Of a stretch of 64,000 nt of DNA, positions 52,570 through 61,542 are shown piece by piece. Where the stretch lies: contig NZ_CP114287.1 in assembly GCF_027111295.1 (NCBI RefSeq), positions 3,410,001-3,474,000 of the forward strand, read 5' to 3'. The DNA is from Flavobacterium gelatinilyticum. GTDB lineage: Bacteria; Bacteroidota; Bacteroidia; Flavobacteriales; Flavobacteriaceae. The notes beneath the pieces were generated by a model. That model was not told the origin of the DNA and ran no database searches. It saw only the letters and a list, made by a program, of their open reading frames with translations. A program made the position numbers and the translations under genes. Positions within the stretch are counted from its first letter, which is position 1; every line of letters starts with the position of its first letter.

Positions 52570-53331
52570 ATGAAAATACTTAAAATTGCTTTCTGGATTG
52601 TTTGGCGCATTTGGTTTTACGTTTTAATGGCGGTTCCAATACTTATTATGCTGCCGTTTTTGATTGTTTCCATCCTTTCTGAACGTGGATATCCCTATTT
52701 CTTTAAAATGGCCCGCATTTGGGCTAAAATTATACTTTTCGGGATGGGCTTCTACTATACGATCAAACGCGAACAGAAGCTTATCAAAAATAAAAGCTAT
52801 ATGATTGTGGCCAATCATACCTCGATGACGGATATTATGCTCACACTTGTGCTCATTAAAAATCCGTTTGTTTTTGTGGGGAAAAAGGAACTGGTAAAGA
52901 TTCCGCTTTTCGGGTTTTTCTATAAAAGAACCTGTATTTTAGTCGACAGAAGTTCTTCGAAAAGCAAAAATGAGGTTTTTAAAAGGGCTCAGAGCCGTTT
53001 AAATCAGGGATTGAGTATTTGTATTTTTCCGGAGGGCGGTGTACCGGATGATGAATCTATCCTGCTGGATGAGTTTAAAGACGGTGCATTTAGACTGGCT
53101 ATTGATCATCAAATTCCGATTGTGCCTATAGTTTATGCTGACAATAAAGAACGTTTTTCGTATACATTTTTAAGCGGAAGCCCGGGAAGAATGAGAGGTA
53201 AAATACTGCCTTTTATAGAAACAAGCGGCATGACATCTGATAACAGGAAAGAATTAAAAGATAAAGTAAGACAAGTGATTTATAATGAATTGATTGAATA
53301 CGAAAAGAAAGATTCAAAAGCTTTAGTTTAG
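52570..53331 (+). CDS. 1-acyl-sn-glycerol-3-phosphate acyltransferase (PlsC-like)
   Basis: A 253-residue membrane-associated acyltransferase with an N-terminal membrane helix (about 8-38). The LPLAT motifs are NHTSMTDI (NHxxxxD variant, near 81-88) and FPEGGVPDD (near 157-165). It likely makes phosphatidic acid from lysophosphatidic acid, or acylates a related lipid. The ATG at 52570 (MKILKIAFW) is chosen because a TAnnTTTG box covers the 12 extra codons that the ATG at 52534 would add. Confidence 0.85.
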   Translation: MKILKIAFWIVWRIWFYVLMAVPILIMLPFLIVSILSERGYPYFFKMARIWAKIILFGMGFYYTIKREQKLIKNKSYMIVANHTSMTDIMLTLVLIKNPFVFVGKKELVKIPLFGFFYKRTCILVDRSSSKSKNEVFKRAQSRLNQGLSICIFPEGGVPDDESILLDEFKDGAFRLAIDHQIPIVPIVYADNKERFSYTFLSGSPGRMRGKILPFIETSGMTSDNRKELKDKVRQVIYNELIEYEKKDSKALV

Positions 53332-53338
53332 AAAAAAC

Positions 53339-53373
53339 AAACCCGGCAAAAACTACAGTCTGCCGGGTTTTCT
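53339..53373 (+). terminator. Terminator of the PlsC-like gene
   Basis: AAACCCGGCA and TGCCGGGTTT arms around a 12-nt loop, followed by a T-rich run. Confidence 0.8.
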
Positions 53374-53810
53374 TTTGAACTAAAAACCCCTTTTTATATT
53401 CAAAAAGCTCTTTATCTGTGAATTATTTTTTCAGATATAAATCTTAGAATTTTTTTTAGTCTTAATTTGGTTCTTCTTCGGTTTTTATACAACAGCATTT
53501 CTATTCTTTCTTTCATGGTTTATAGTATTATATGGTTGATAAATAGGGAGTTTAGTTTTAAACTTCCTGATAGTTCGTGATATAATAGATAACAATATTT
53601 CAAAAAAGGTTGTCGAACGAATAAAAATTTAGGAATAAAAACCCGCCAGTGTATGAATACTGCCGACGGATTTTTACTGATAACCAACCAAATTTATTCT
53701 AAAAACGTCGAAAGGGTAATATGGCTTTTACCCAATTAAGTCGTATGTATTTTATAAGATGGATCTTTTATAAAAAGGTTGCGTTGTTTTTTGAATTTTT
53801 TTGAAAATAA
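53374..53810. other. Spacer between plsC-like gene and recA
   Basis: About 440 bp without a confident gene. It holds a 34-codon basic open frame on the minus strand (53412-53516, low confidence). An imperfect hairpin (AAACCCGCCAGTGT/ACTGCCGACGGATTT) lies at 53639-53677, and a small GGGTAA...TTACCC inverted repeat near 53717-53737. Confidence 0.4.
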
Positions 53811-53842
53811 AAAACCCGACAGCTGAAAAGTGTCGGGTTTTA
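53811..53842. terminator. Terminator of recA
   Basis: AAAACCCGACA-GCTGAAAAG-TGTCGGGTTTT; T runs on both strands, placed 37 bp past the recA stop. Confidence 0.85.
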
Positions 53843-53878
53843 ATATATAAAATATTGATTTTTAGATGATTTTGAAGA

Positions 53879-54886
53879 TTAAGCGTTTGCCAATTCTTTC
53901 ATATGTGCTTTAATTTTTTCTTCAAGTTCTTCAGCTAATTCCGGATTATCTTTAATTAAAGCTTTAACGGCGTCACGTCCCTGGCCTAATTTTGTATCTC
54001 CGTAGCTAAACCATGATCCTGCTTTTTTTACAATATCAAATTCAACTGCAAGGTCAAGAATTTCACCTGTTTTCGAAACTCCTTCTCCATACATTATGTC
54101 AAATTCAGCAGTTTTAAAGGGTGGTGCCACTTTATTTTTAACGATCTTAACTTTGGTTCTGTTTCCTATAACGTTCTCACCGTCTTTAATTTGAGCTGAA
54201 CGACGGATATCTAAACGAACAGAAGCATAGAATTTTAATGCGTTACCTCCGGTTGTTGTTTCAGGATTCCCGAACATTACTCCAATTTTTTCACGCAGCT
54301 GGTTGATAAAGAATACGGTACAATTTGTTTTGCTGATAGTTCCGGTAAGTTTTCTTAAAGCCTGAGACATTAAACGTGCGTGAAGACCCATTTTTGAATC
54401 TCCCATTTCGCCTTCAATTTCACTTTTTGGAGTCAGGGCCGCAACCGAGTCAATTACCACGATGTCTATAGCTCCGGAACGAATTAAGTTTTCTGCAATT
54501 TCCAAAGCCTGCTCTCCGTTATCTGGCTGTGAGATAATTAAGTTTTCAATATCTACATTTAATTTCTCAGCGTAATTTCTGTCGAAAGCATGCTCAGCAT
54601 CAATAAAGGCAGCAATTCCGCCTGCTTTTTGAGCCTCTGCAATCGCGTGTAACGTTAAAGTGGTTTTACCAGAAGATTCAGGTCCGTATATTTCAATAAT
54701 TCTTCCTTTTGGGTAACCATTTACTCCAAGAGCTAAATCAACCCCAAGAGAGCCAGAAGAAATCGTTTCTACCTCCACAATGGCTCTGTCGCCCATTTTC
54801 ATTACGGTTCCTTTTCCGTAGGTTTTGTCAAGTTTATCAAGCGTTAGTTGTAACGCTTTTAATTTGGCTTCTTTGTCTGAACTCAT
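53879..54886 (-). CDS. recA: Recombinase RecA
   Basis: A 335-residue recombinase of normal length. Walker A is [10 protein letters not shown] (near residue 69). The Walker B region is [24 protein letters not shown], and the L2 DNA-binding loop is [17 protein letters not shown]. It forms filaments on single-stranded DNA for repair, recombination and transformation. It is monocistronic. No LexA-type operator was identified upstream. Confidence 0.98.
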   Translation of the reverse strand: MSSDKEAKLKALQLTLDKLDKTYGKGTVMKMGDRAIVEVETISSGSLGVDLALGVNGYPKGRIIEIYGPESSGKTTLTLHAIAEAQKAGGIAAFIDAEHAFDRNYAEKLNVDIENLIISQPDNGEQALEIAENLIRSGAIDIVVIDSVAALTPKSEIEGEMGDSKMGLHARLMSQALRKLTGTISKTNCTVFFINQLREKIGVMFGNPETTTGGNALKFYASVRLDIRRSAQIKDGENVIGNRTKVKIVKNKVAPPFKTAEFDIMYGEGVSKTGEILDLAVEFDIVKKAGSWFSYGDTKLGQGRDAVKALIKDNPELAEELEEKIKAHMKELANA

Positions 54887-55028
54887 CTTTTTTTAATATC
54901 TAAATTATTATTTTCTTTCCGTTTAAAATTAAAGAAACTGCTTTTTTAATCTTTAATTGGTCAGGCTTATATTTTGTAAAATTACTTCTTTTTTTGAAGT
55001 TTGATTGTTCCAAATTGTCACAAATTAA

Positions 55029-55538
55029 CTATAAAAATAACGCCTTTAATTCTGTTGCATCAGAAGGTTTCATTTTTCCTGCAAGTAGTAAACTCAGCTG
55101 TTTACGGCGCAAAGCAGCATCAAAACGCTGAATTTCGAGTTCGGTTTCCGGTACAATAGGCGGTACTTCAACCGGTCTTCCGGTGTCGTCTACTGCCACA
55201 AATGTGTAAATAGCTTCGTTTGCTTTTGTTCTGTTTCCGGATTCGCGGTCTTCTACCCAAACGTCTATAAAAACTTCCATGGAACTTTTAAAAGATCTCG
55301 AAACTTTGGCTTCGACCGTAACAACGCTTCCAAGAGAAATTGCTCTGTTAAAAGCAACGTGATTTACAGAAGCCGTAACTACAATCCGGCGTGAATGTCT
55401 GCGTGCGGCAATACTAGCTGCACGGTCCATTCGGGCTAATAATTCGCCTCCGAAAAGATTGTTTAAAGGATTAGTTTCGCTCGGTAAAACTAAATCGGTT
55501 AAAATGGTTAGAGATTCTGATGGGTGTTTTGGATTCAT
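55029..55538 (-). CDS. Acyl-CoA thioesterase (hotdog fold)
   Basis: A 169-residue protein with the YciA/BFIT-type hotdog domain. The motif NNLFGGELLARMDRAASIAARRHS carries the conserved Asp of the active site, followed by VVTASVNHVAFNRAISLGSVV. It hydrolyses acyl-CoA; chain-length preference is unknown. It is probably a single-gene unit. Confidence 0.88.
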   Translation of the reverse strand: MNPKHPSESLTILTDLVLPSETNPLNNLFGGELLARMDRAASIAARRHSRRIVVTASVNHVAFNRAISLGSVVTVEAKVSRSFKSSMEVFIDVWVEDRESGNRTKANEAIYTFVAVDDTGRPVEVPPIVPETELEIQRFDAALRRKQLSLLLAGKMKPSDATELKALFL

Positions 55539-55637
55539 TTTTTAATACTAATTTTTATTTTTTTGCACAGATTGTAATGATTAAGTTAATCTGCTTAATC
55601 AGTCCTGCTCTGTGGCTATTTTTAATAATTGAGACTG

Positions 55638-56021
55638 TTAATTCAGCCAGTACACTGCTACTACAGCAGGAATAAAATAGATGACAATGGTTCTTGCTCC
55701 ATCATAATCTTTGGCTAATCGTTGTCCGAAAAGCATCATTAACAAACTGATACAGGAAAATACGGCTCCGTAAAAACCATATTCACGACCGCTGTTTGTA
55801 AGCAGCTGAATAATTCCCACGGCACTTAAAATTCCGGCGATTAATTCAACGATCAGGAGGTGAAACAAGGCAAGGGGTACCATATTTTTTAATCTTGTTT
55901 TGGCAAAATGTTCTTTGAGCCAGGCAACATTATCTTTCCAGTAAAAAATCTTCTCATATCCTGATTGTAAAAAAGTCAAGGCCAAAAAAGCTAACATTAA
56001 AATTGAGGCGGCATTATTCAT
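55638..56021 (-). CDS. DoxX-family membrane protein
   Basis: A 127-residue protein with four membrane helices and the DoxX-like start LTFLQSGYEKIFYWKDNVAWLKEHF. Family members are linked to redox or thiosulfate oxidation in some organisms; the role here is unknown. It lies 7 bp after holB and is co-transcribed with it. Confidence 0.82.
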   Translation of the reverse strand: MNNAASILMLAFLALTFLQSGYEKIFYWKDNVAWLKEHFAKTRLKNMVPLALFHLLIVELIAGILSAVGIIQLLTNSGREYGFYGAVFSCISLLMMLFGQRLAKDYDGARTIVIYFIPAVVAVYWLN

Positions 56022-56028
56022 TTTTGAA

Positions 56029-57177
56029 TTATTTTTTATGAATTAAACGAGTCAGTTTTATAGATAAATCGGTTAAGATTATTTTCGCATTTCCGTTTCT
56101 TTCAATGTGATACATAGCATCTGAAAGTTCCTTGAAAATTTCGTGGATATTATTTCCGTTTACAAACGGCGCAAAATTTTCGAGTTTAAATTTGTCTACT
56201 TTAGGCTCAATATAAACCAAATCAGCAGCCTGATAATTTAGTAAAAGCGCCTGTCTGAACATTTCGATACAAAACTGAATGAATTTTTTCTGGCTTTCAC
56301 GTCCAAGTGCAGCGATTTCTTCACTCCATGCAATCAGATCCTGGATGGCAGAGGCGTTTCCTTTTGCCCTGAATGCGGCACGAACCCAGTTGACAAACCA
56401 TTGCTCAAATGGAAATTCTGAATCATCTTCCTTTATTAGCTGCAGTGCCCTGTTAAAATTTCCCTGAGCCTGATGCGCAATTTTCTTTGCCAGACCGGCA
56501 TCGATATTTTCCTGAGAAATTAAAGCTTCGGCTATTACTTTTTCAGGAAGTCCGTTAAAGTGAATGACCTGACAGCGAGAACGTATGGTTTGAATGATAT
56601 CTTCTTCATTTTCAGAAATCAGGATAAAAATGGTTTTATCTGAAGGTTCTTCAAGCAGCTTTAAAAGTTTGTTTGAAGCGGCAATATTCATTTTATCAGC
56701 CATCCAGATAATCATGATTTTATAACCTCCTTCGTATGATTTGAGCGAAAGAGATTTTAAAACTTCCTGAGCATCTTCGACTCTTATTTCTCCCTGTTTG
56801 TTTTGAACGCCAAGGATTTTATACCAGTCAAACAGACCACCGTAAGGCATTTCCTGAATAAAGGTCCGCCAGTCCTGAATGAAATCTAAACTTTTTGGTT
56901 TTGTTTTGACATCTTCGGTGGTAACGGTTGGGTATATAAAATGCAGATCCGGATGCGAGATGTTTTGGAATTTTAAATTACAGGAATCGTTTCCATTTTC
57001 GTTTTCGTTACCTGTATTATTACACAAAATATACTGCGCATATGCGATAGCTGTTAATAAAGTGCCGCATCCTTCTGGTCCTACAAAAAGCTGGGCATGC
57101 GGAATTCGTCCCGAAGAAGCACTTTTTATTAAGTGGCTTTTAATGTAATCCTGACCTAAAATTTGAGAAAATTGCAT
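56029..57177 (-). CDS. holB: DNA polymerase III delta-prime subunit
   Basis: A 382-residue clamp-loader subunit of the AAA+ family. The N-terminal region has a degenerate P-loop, GPEGCGTLLTAIAYAQ (the usual GK is replaced by GT, as expected for a non-hydrolysing delta-prime). It then has KIMIIWMADKMNIAASNKLLKLLEEPSDKTIFILIS with the SRC motif in IRSRCQVI. It works with delta and DnaX (tau) to load the sliding clamp. DoxX follows at 7 bp. Confidence 0.92.
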   Translation of the reverse strand: MQFSQILGQDYIKSHLIKSASSGRIPHAQLFVGPEGCGTLLTAIAYAQYILCNNTGNENENGNDSCNLKFQNISHPDLHFIYPTVTTEDVKTKPKSLDFIQDWRTFIQEMPYGGLFDWYKILGVQNKQGEIRVEDAQEVLKSLSLKSYEGGYKIMIIWMADKMNIAASNKLLKLLEEPSDKTIFILISENEEDIIQTIRSRCQVIHFNGLPEKVIAEALISQENIDAGLAKKIAHQAQGNFNRALQLIKEDDSEFPFEQWFVNWVRAAFRAKGNASAIQDLIAWSEEIAALGRESQKKFIQFCIEMFRQALLLNYQAADLVYIEPKVDKFKLENFAPFVNGNNIHEIFKELSDAMYHIERNGNAKIILTDLSIKLTRLIHKK

Positions 57178-57551
57178 GAAGCAAAGATAGAAGAAAATGA
57201 TGTAGTCAAAAATTTTTTAGGATCAAGATTAAGATGCGGAATTCAATTGTTGATTTTAGCATTTTTTGGTGTAAAAAATCCTCTAAGTATTTAACGGATT
57301 TTTGTTAATAAATTCCATGACCCGAACGAACATCAAGACTTTTTTGTTAATAGTTTTTTCGTGAAAACGGCTTACGTAAGTATTTTTTGACTATTTTTTA
57401 TTTAAATATGGTTGTTTTTTATAGCGAATATCTTACCGTATGGCTTTTAACAATTTTAACATAATCGCCGTTAAAACGCACATTTTCTCGACATAACGCT
57501 GATTTTTAAGGTTTTTTTAAGCTTTATTTTTGAAAAAAAAAATCATTAAAG
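57178..57551. other. Spacer upstream of the 150-aa exported protein
   Basis: About 370 bp between divergent genes. I see no open frame, repeat or RNA gene. It ends in the promoter listed next. Confidence 0.5.
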
Positions 57552-57581
57552 TTGCAATTTAAGTTAATTTATATATTTTTG
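57552..57581 (+). promoter_or_regulatory. Consensus Bacteroidota promoter
   Basis: TTG (57552-57554), 19 bp, TATTTTTG (57574-57581). It drives the gene at 57617 with a leader of about 30 nt. This and the 1104-1133 promoter are the best consensus matches I found. Confidence 0.7.
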
Positions 57582-57616
57582 TTTTCATACAACAACCAAT
57601 TATATAATAAGAATTT

Positions 57617-58069
57617 ATGAAAGGGAAAATTATTTTATTTAGTGCATTTTTTATCATGACAACTGCAGCTGTTTCGGCTCAGGCAAAAAACGCTCCAAGA
57701 AGTATTATCAGTACAACGGCTCTTATTCGTAAATACCATGATCAAAAAGAATTGAGTGGTATGCAAAAAGGAGAACTTTTGGAATTGTACATCGAACGAA
57801 TTAAAGTATTAGTAAAGACTCTCCCTTACATTGCTTTGGTTACTAAACCAGGTGTTACTATGGCAGACTTAGGTATTCCGGACGATGGTGATCACAAGAA
57901 AATTTTAGATAACCAGGCAGTTGGTACATCTACTTTCCTTGATACAACTGTAGAGTTTCAAAGAAAAATGATGCCTTACTCTGATAAAGGAAACCTTATT
58001 GCGGCAATCTTATTTTACGAAAACACATTAAAATCTTTACACGAGTTCAACGAATTGAACGAAATGTAA
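57617..58069 (+). CDS. Exported hypothetical protein
   Basis: A 150-residue protein with a signal peptide (residues 1-22, cleavage near VSAQA). The mature part is helical, with LIRKYHDQKELSGMQKGELLELYIERIKVLVKTLPYIAL. It has no family that I recognise, but a similar small periplasmic protein is common in Flavobacteriaceae. It has a strong consensus promoter and well-adapted codon use, suggesting good expression. The beta-helix gene follows 190 bp later. Confidence 0.75.
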   Translation: MKGKIILFSAFFIMTTAAVSAQAKNAPRSIISTTALIRKYHDQKELSGMQKGELLELYIERIKVLVKTLPYIALVTKPGVTMADLGIPDDGDHKKILDNQAVGTSTFLDTTVEFQRKMMPYSDKGNLIAAILFYENTLKSLHEFNELNEM

Positions 58070-58258
58070 TTTTTTATATAAAATTTAAAACCTTTTTAAG
58101 ATGATTTACGTAAATCGATTGGTTTACGTTTTGTCTTAAAGAGAAAAAAATAACTCGTTCTCGATTTGTTCTGATTTTTTTAGAAAATTTCGAGGGCAGT
58201 TTTTTTCATATTACGCATACGCATACCCAAATTTTTATTAACCTAATACACATTGATC

Positions 58259-59551
58259 ATGAAAAAAATTACTCATTTGATCTGCGTCCTTTTGACAGTT
58301 GCGAGTATGAATGCTCAACAAGAGAAAGGAATTATGGGCTACACAAACTGGTTAAATAACTGGACTGAATTTAAGCCCAACAAAGTAGAGTATGGAGAAG
58401 CAAATCAGATTTTAGCAGGAAACATCTCTGTTAACACTAAATTGCTTAAAAGAAATATCTACGTACTGCAAGGCAATGTTTATGTAACAAACAATGCAGT
58501 TTTAACTATTGAGCCTGGAACTTTAATTATTGGTGATTTCGAAACAAAAGGAGCATTGGTAGTTACAAAAGGAGCTCAAATTATTGCTGACGGTTTAGAA
58601 ACGGACCCAATCGTATTTACATCTAACCGCAGCCAGAAAAAAGCTGGAGACTGGGGTGGACTTGTTATCCTTGGAGATGCTCCAATTAACAAATTCGGAA
58701 ATGTTGGTTCTTACAACATGGATCTTGACCCGTCTATGACAACTTACGGTGGAGACAATGTAGCTTCTAACTCTGGTATCTTAAGATATGTTAGAATCGA
58801 ATTTGCTGGTAAAAAAGTAAAAGGTGTTGATACTTTCAACGGTTTAACTCTTGCAGCAGTTGGAAACAAAACTATCCTTGAAAACATTATGGTGAGCTAC
58901 GCTGGTGGTGATTCATTTGGTATCATGGGTGGTGATGTAAATGCTACAAAATTTGTTTCTTACAAATCTATCAACGATGACTTCAAATTTACTCAGGGAG
59001 TTCAATGTCGTTTCTTTAACTCATTAGCAATTAGATCTTCTTATTTCTCTAGTACAAAAGACGGATCTCGTTGTATGGAAGTAAAATCATTTGAGAAGAA
59101 AAGCGAAACAGATTTCACTAAAAAACAAACTTTAGTTGTTGCAAGCAACATTACTATGGTTAATGACAGTGAAAACATTAAAGCAGATATTCAGGCTGGT
59201 TTAGTAAAAGAGGCTGTTTATGTAGCTGAAAATGCTTCTCTTGAAATGAAAAGAAGTGTAATCTCTGGATTCAACCCTGCAGTATTATTAGACAGCAAAA
59301 CTGAAATCAACGATGCCAACCTTAAAAAAATCAAATTCGAAGAAATGTATTTCAACTTATGTAACGGAAACATCTTTACTGAGTACAATGCAAACAACGA
59401 AGATTTAGAAAGCTGGTATGGAAACAGTGTTTTCTTTAACGTTTACTCTCAAAGTGATAATAAAGAAACATTCATTGATATGTTCAATCCTAAAAAACCG
59501 GATTACAGATTACAATTAGGAAAAATCACAGCTTCAAGCGGCAATAGATAA
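58259..59551 (+). CDS. Exported right-handed beta-helix protein
   Basis: A 430-residue protein (ATG at 58259; the TTG at 58253 would add two residues). The signal peptide is residues 1-20 (near SMNAQ). The mature protein shows AVLTIEPGTLIIGD, DPIVFTSNRSQKKAGDWGGLVILGDAPIN and GILRYVRIEFAGKK. This is the beta-helix module often found in large Bacteroidota surface proteins. No type A or type B T9SS sorting domain is visible, so it is probably periplasmic or on the outer membrane. Codon use is of the highly expressed kind. Confidence 0.78.
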   Translation: MKKITHLICVLLTVASMNAQQEKGIMGYTNWLNNWTEFKPNKVEYGEANQILAGNISVNTKLLKRNIYVLQGNVYVTNNAVLTIEPGTLIIGDFETKGALVVTKGAQIIADGLETDPIVFTSNRSQKKAGDWGGLVILGDAPINKFGNVGSYNMDLDPSMTTYGGDNVASNSGILRYVRIEFAGKKVKGVDTFNGLTLAAVGNKTILENIMVSYAGGDSFGIMGGDVNATKFVSYKSINDDFKFTQGVQCRFFNSLAIRSSYFSSTKDGSRCMEVKSFEKKSETDFTKKQTLVVASNITMVNDSENIKADIQAGLVKEAVYVAENASLEMKRSVISGFNPAVLLDSKTEINDANLKKIKFEEMYFNLCNGNIFTEYNANNEDLESWYGNSVFFNVYSQSDNKETFIDMFNPKKPDYRLQLGKITASSGNR

Positions 59552-59649
59552 ATAAATTTCGATTTTTATTTCGCGTAAATTTTATTAATAAAGTCCCCAG
59601 ACACAATTTATGTATCGTCTTACTCGGACCAAATAAAGATCAAAACATA

Positions 59650-60066
59650 ATGGCTCTATCTACAAAAAAATATTATTTATATATATTATTTTTGGTTTCT
59701 CCTATATCGTTAAGTCTTTATGCACAAAGTAATGGAATAACAGAAAAACCTACTTTTTCTGTTATTTCAGAGTGCAAAATGACTAATGGTGATCAGGTAA
59801 ATCAAAACACAATTTCGGCTGTTAATACTAACAGCAAATTAGATAATTCTAATCAGTTAATAGTAGGGCTGTCCAACCCCAAGGACAGCCTTATTATGGC
59901 AGCTGGTACAGAATATCAAGCTGACGGATGTGAAGAAAATGCTGTTAGTTCAACGTCTATTCTTGCAAAAGATATCATCGAGAACTACAAATATGATTTT
60001 TCTGAAACATTCATTGATATCTTGTTTTTTGAGCGTATAGACTTAGCAAGAACACGCAATATATGA
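59650..60066 (+). CDS. Exported hypothetical protein of the SprF-like locus
   Basis: A 138-residue protein with an N-terminal signal peptide (residues 1-26, near LYAQ). The rest is of low complexity (Asn/Ser/Thr-rich), with two Cys residues and no domain that I know. Its stop overlaps the next gene's start by 4 bp (ATGA), so it is translationally coupled to the CTD-like gene and probably belongs to the same T9SS unit. Confidence 0.65.
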   Translation: MALSTKKYYLYILFLVSPISLSLYAQSNGITEKPTFSVISECKMTNGDQVNQNTISAVNTNSKLDNSNQLIVGLSNPKDSLIMAAGTEYQADGCEENAVSSTSILAKDIIENYKYDFSETFIDILFFERIDLARTRNI

Positions 60067-61541
60067 TTCAAAAAACTACTTTATCTTTTCTTAAAGTTTT
60101 AATTCTGTTTAGTATCTTCATTTTTACTAAATCGAATGGTTATGCCCAAACAATTGTTCCGCAGCAGCTAGGTTATCCTAGAATCTGTGCGGGACTTATT
60201 GTTGATGGGGTGCCATTTAATGAATATAATGCAACTTTTAGTTATGTAGACTTTCCTGCAGGTACATCTTTCGAAGTAGAACTTTCAGATGATGCAGGAA
60301 ACTTTACATCTCCGGTTTCAACCACTACAATTTCAATAACAGACAATCCTACATTACAGCAGCAGACTATACGATTTGCTGTTCCTACAGATTTAAAAGG
60401 ATCAGAGACTCACAGTCTGCGTATAAAAAGTTTAACGGCAGTACCCGTATACAGTACAAAATTTAGAAACTCACAAAATGTAAACACTTTTCCCGTCTAC
60501 TACAGGACTTTTGTAGAGTCTTTCTATATCAATAATAAAAGTGCCACAGCCACTTATTGTGGAGGAGGAAGTTTTACGTTTTCTGTAGATAATCCTACTC
60601 CGGCAGATCAGCCTTCTTCTCCTGCAAACTATCCAAATTTAAAATACAAATGGTTTAAAGATGAAGTTGTAATTACAGGGGAAACCGGTCCAACGTTAAC
60701 CGTAAATGCAGCAGGTGTTTACTATGCTCAGATTGATTACGGAGGATGTCTGGATGAAAACTTTAGTTCGAATCGTGTGACTCTTTCTTCTTCAAGTGCA
60801 GGTTCGGCTGTTACTATTTCATCAAGTTTAGGAAATCCATTTTGTTCAGACGGTGCAGGAACTGTTTTAACTGCAACAAATGGAAATTCGTATGTATGGA
60901 AAAAAGACGGAGAAGTAATAGCGGGTGCATCAACCAGAAGTATTTCGGCTGCCGAATCTGGAATTTATACCGTCGAAGTAGATTTTGGCGGATGTAAAGC
61001 TTCCGGATCTATCAACTTACAGACAAATAGTTTCAATGCAAGCATAGACGTTGCGGATCAGTATGAACTGAAAAAAGACGAAACTTTAAATGTTTCTATT
61101 ACTAGTGACGCAACTACACCAAAATTTCAGTGGTATTTAAATAACATAGCTATACAAGGTGCAAACACAGCAAATTACACTGTAAGCGTGCGAGGTTTGT
61201 ACAGAGTGGTGATTTCTCAGGAATCAGGTTGTGTATCTTCAAAAGAATTTACATTCAGAGTAACATCAGAAGAAGATGCAAAAACAACTGTAATTCAAAA
61301 TATAGTAAAATTAAGCGGGGCTTATCCGTTTTGGAATATTCCGGATATATACAAAACCCCGACAACCAAGATAATGATTTTAAGTTCAAACGGAGATATG
61401 CTGTTTGATGATGTGGGAAGCAATTATGATCCTGAACTTAATTCTTTTATACAAGATTTTAAAAATGTCAATCCAGTTTATTACTATGTCATTAAGTCCG
61501 ACACAGGTGAAAAAAAAGGATCAATAACCGTTATTAAATAA
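60063..61541 (+). CDS. Secreted protein with Ig-like repeats and a type-B-CTD-like C-terminus
   Basis: A 492-residue protein with a signal peptide (about residues 1-28). Three Ig/PKD-like beta segments follow (about 190-250, 255-320, 330-400), each with a Cys and a G-x-Y-x-V/A pattern (AAGVYYAQIDYGGC, ESGIYTVEVDFGGC, VRGLYRVVISQESGC). The last 85 residues (AYPFWNIPDIY, TTKIMILSSNGDMLFDD, NPVYYYVIKSDTGEKKG) look like a divergent gliding-motility/type B T9SS domain. Such proteins are usually paired with a downstream SprF-like partner, as here. It lies 1 bp from the PorP/SprF gene. Confidence 0.75.
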   Translation: MIQKTTLSFLKVLILFSIFIFTKSNGYAQTIVPQQLGYPRICAGLIVDGVPFNEYNATFSYVDFPAGTSFEVELSDDAGNFTSPVSTTTISITDNPTLQQQTIRFAVPTDLKGSETHSLRIKSLTAVPVYSTKFRNSQNVNTFPVYYRTFVESFYINNKSATATYCGGGSFTFSVDNPTPADQPSSPANYPNLKYKWFKDEVVITGETGPTLTVNAAGVYYAQIDYGGCLDENFSSNRVTLSSSSAGSAVTISSSLGNPFCSDGAGTVLTATNGNSYVWKKDGEVIAGASTRSISAAESGIYTVEVDFGGCKASGSINLQTNSFNASIDVADQYELKKDETLNVSITSDATTPKFQWYLNNIAIQGANTANYTVSVRGLYRVVISQESGCVSSKEFTFRVTSEEDAKTTVIQNIVKLSGAYPFWNIPDIYKTPTTKIMILSSNGDMLFDDVGSNYDPELNSFIQDFKNVNPVYYYVIKSDTGEKKGSITVIK

Positions 61542-61542
61542 T

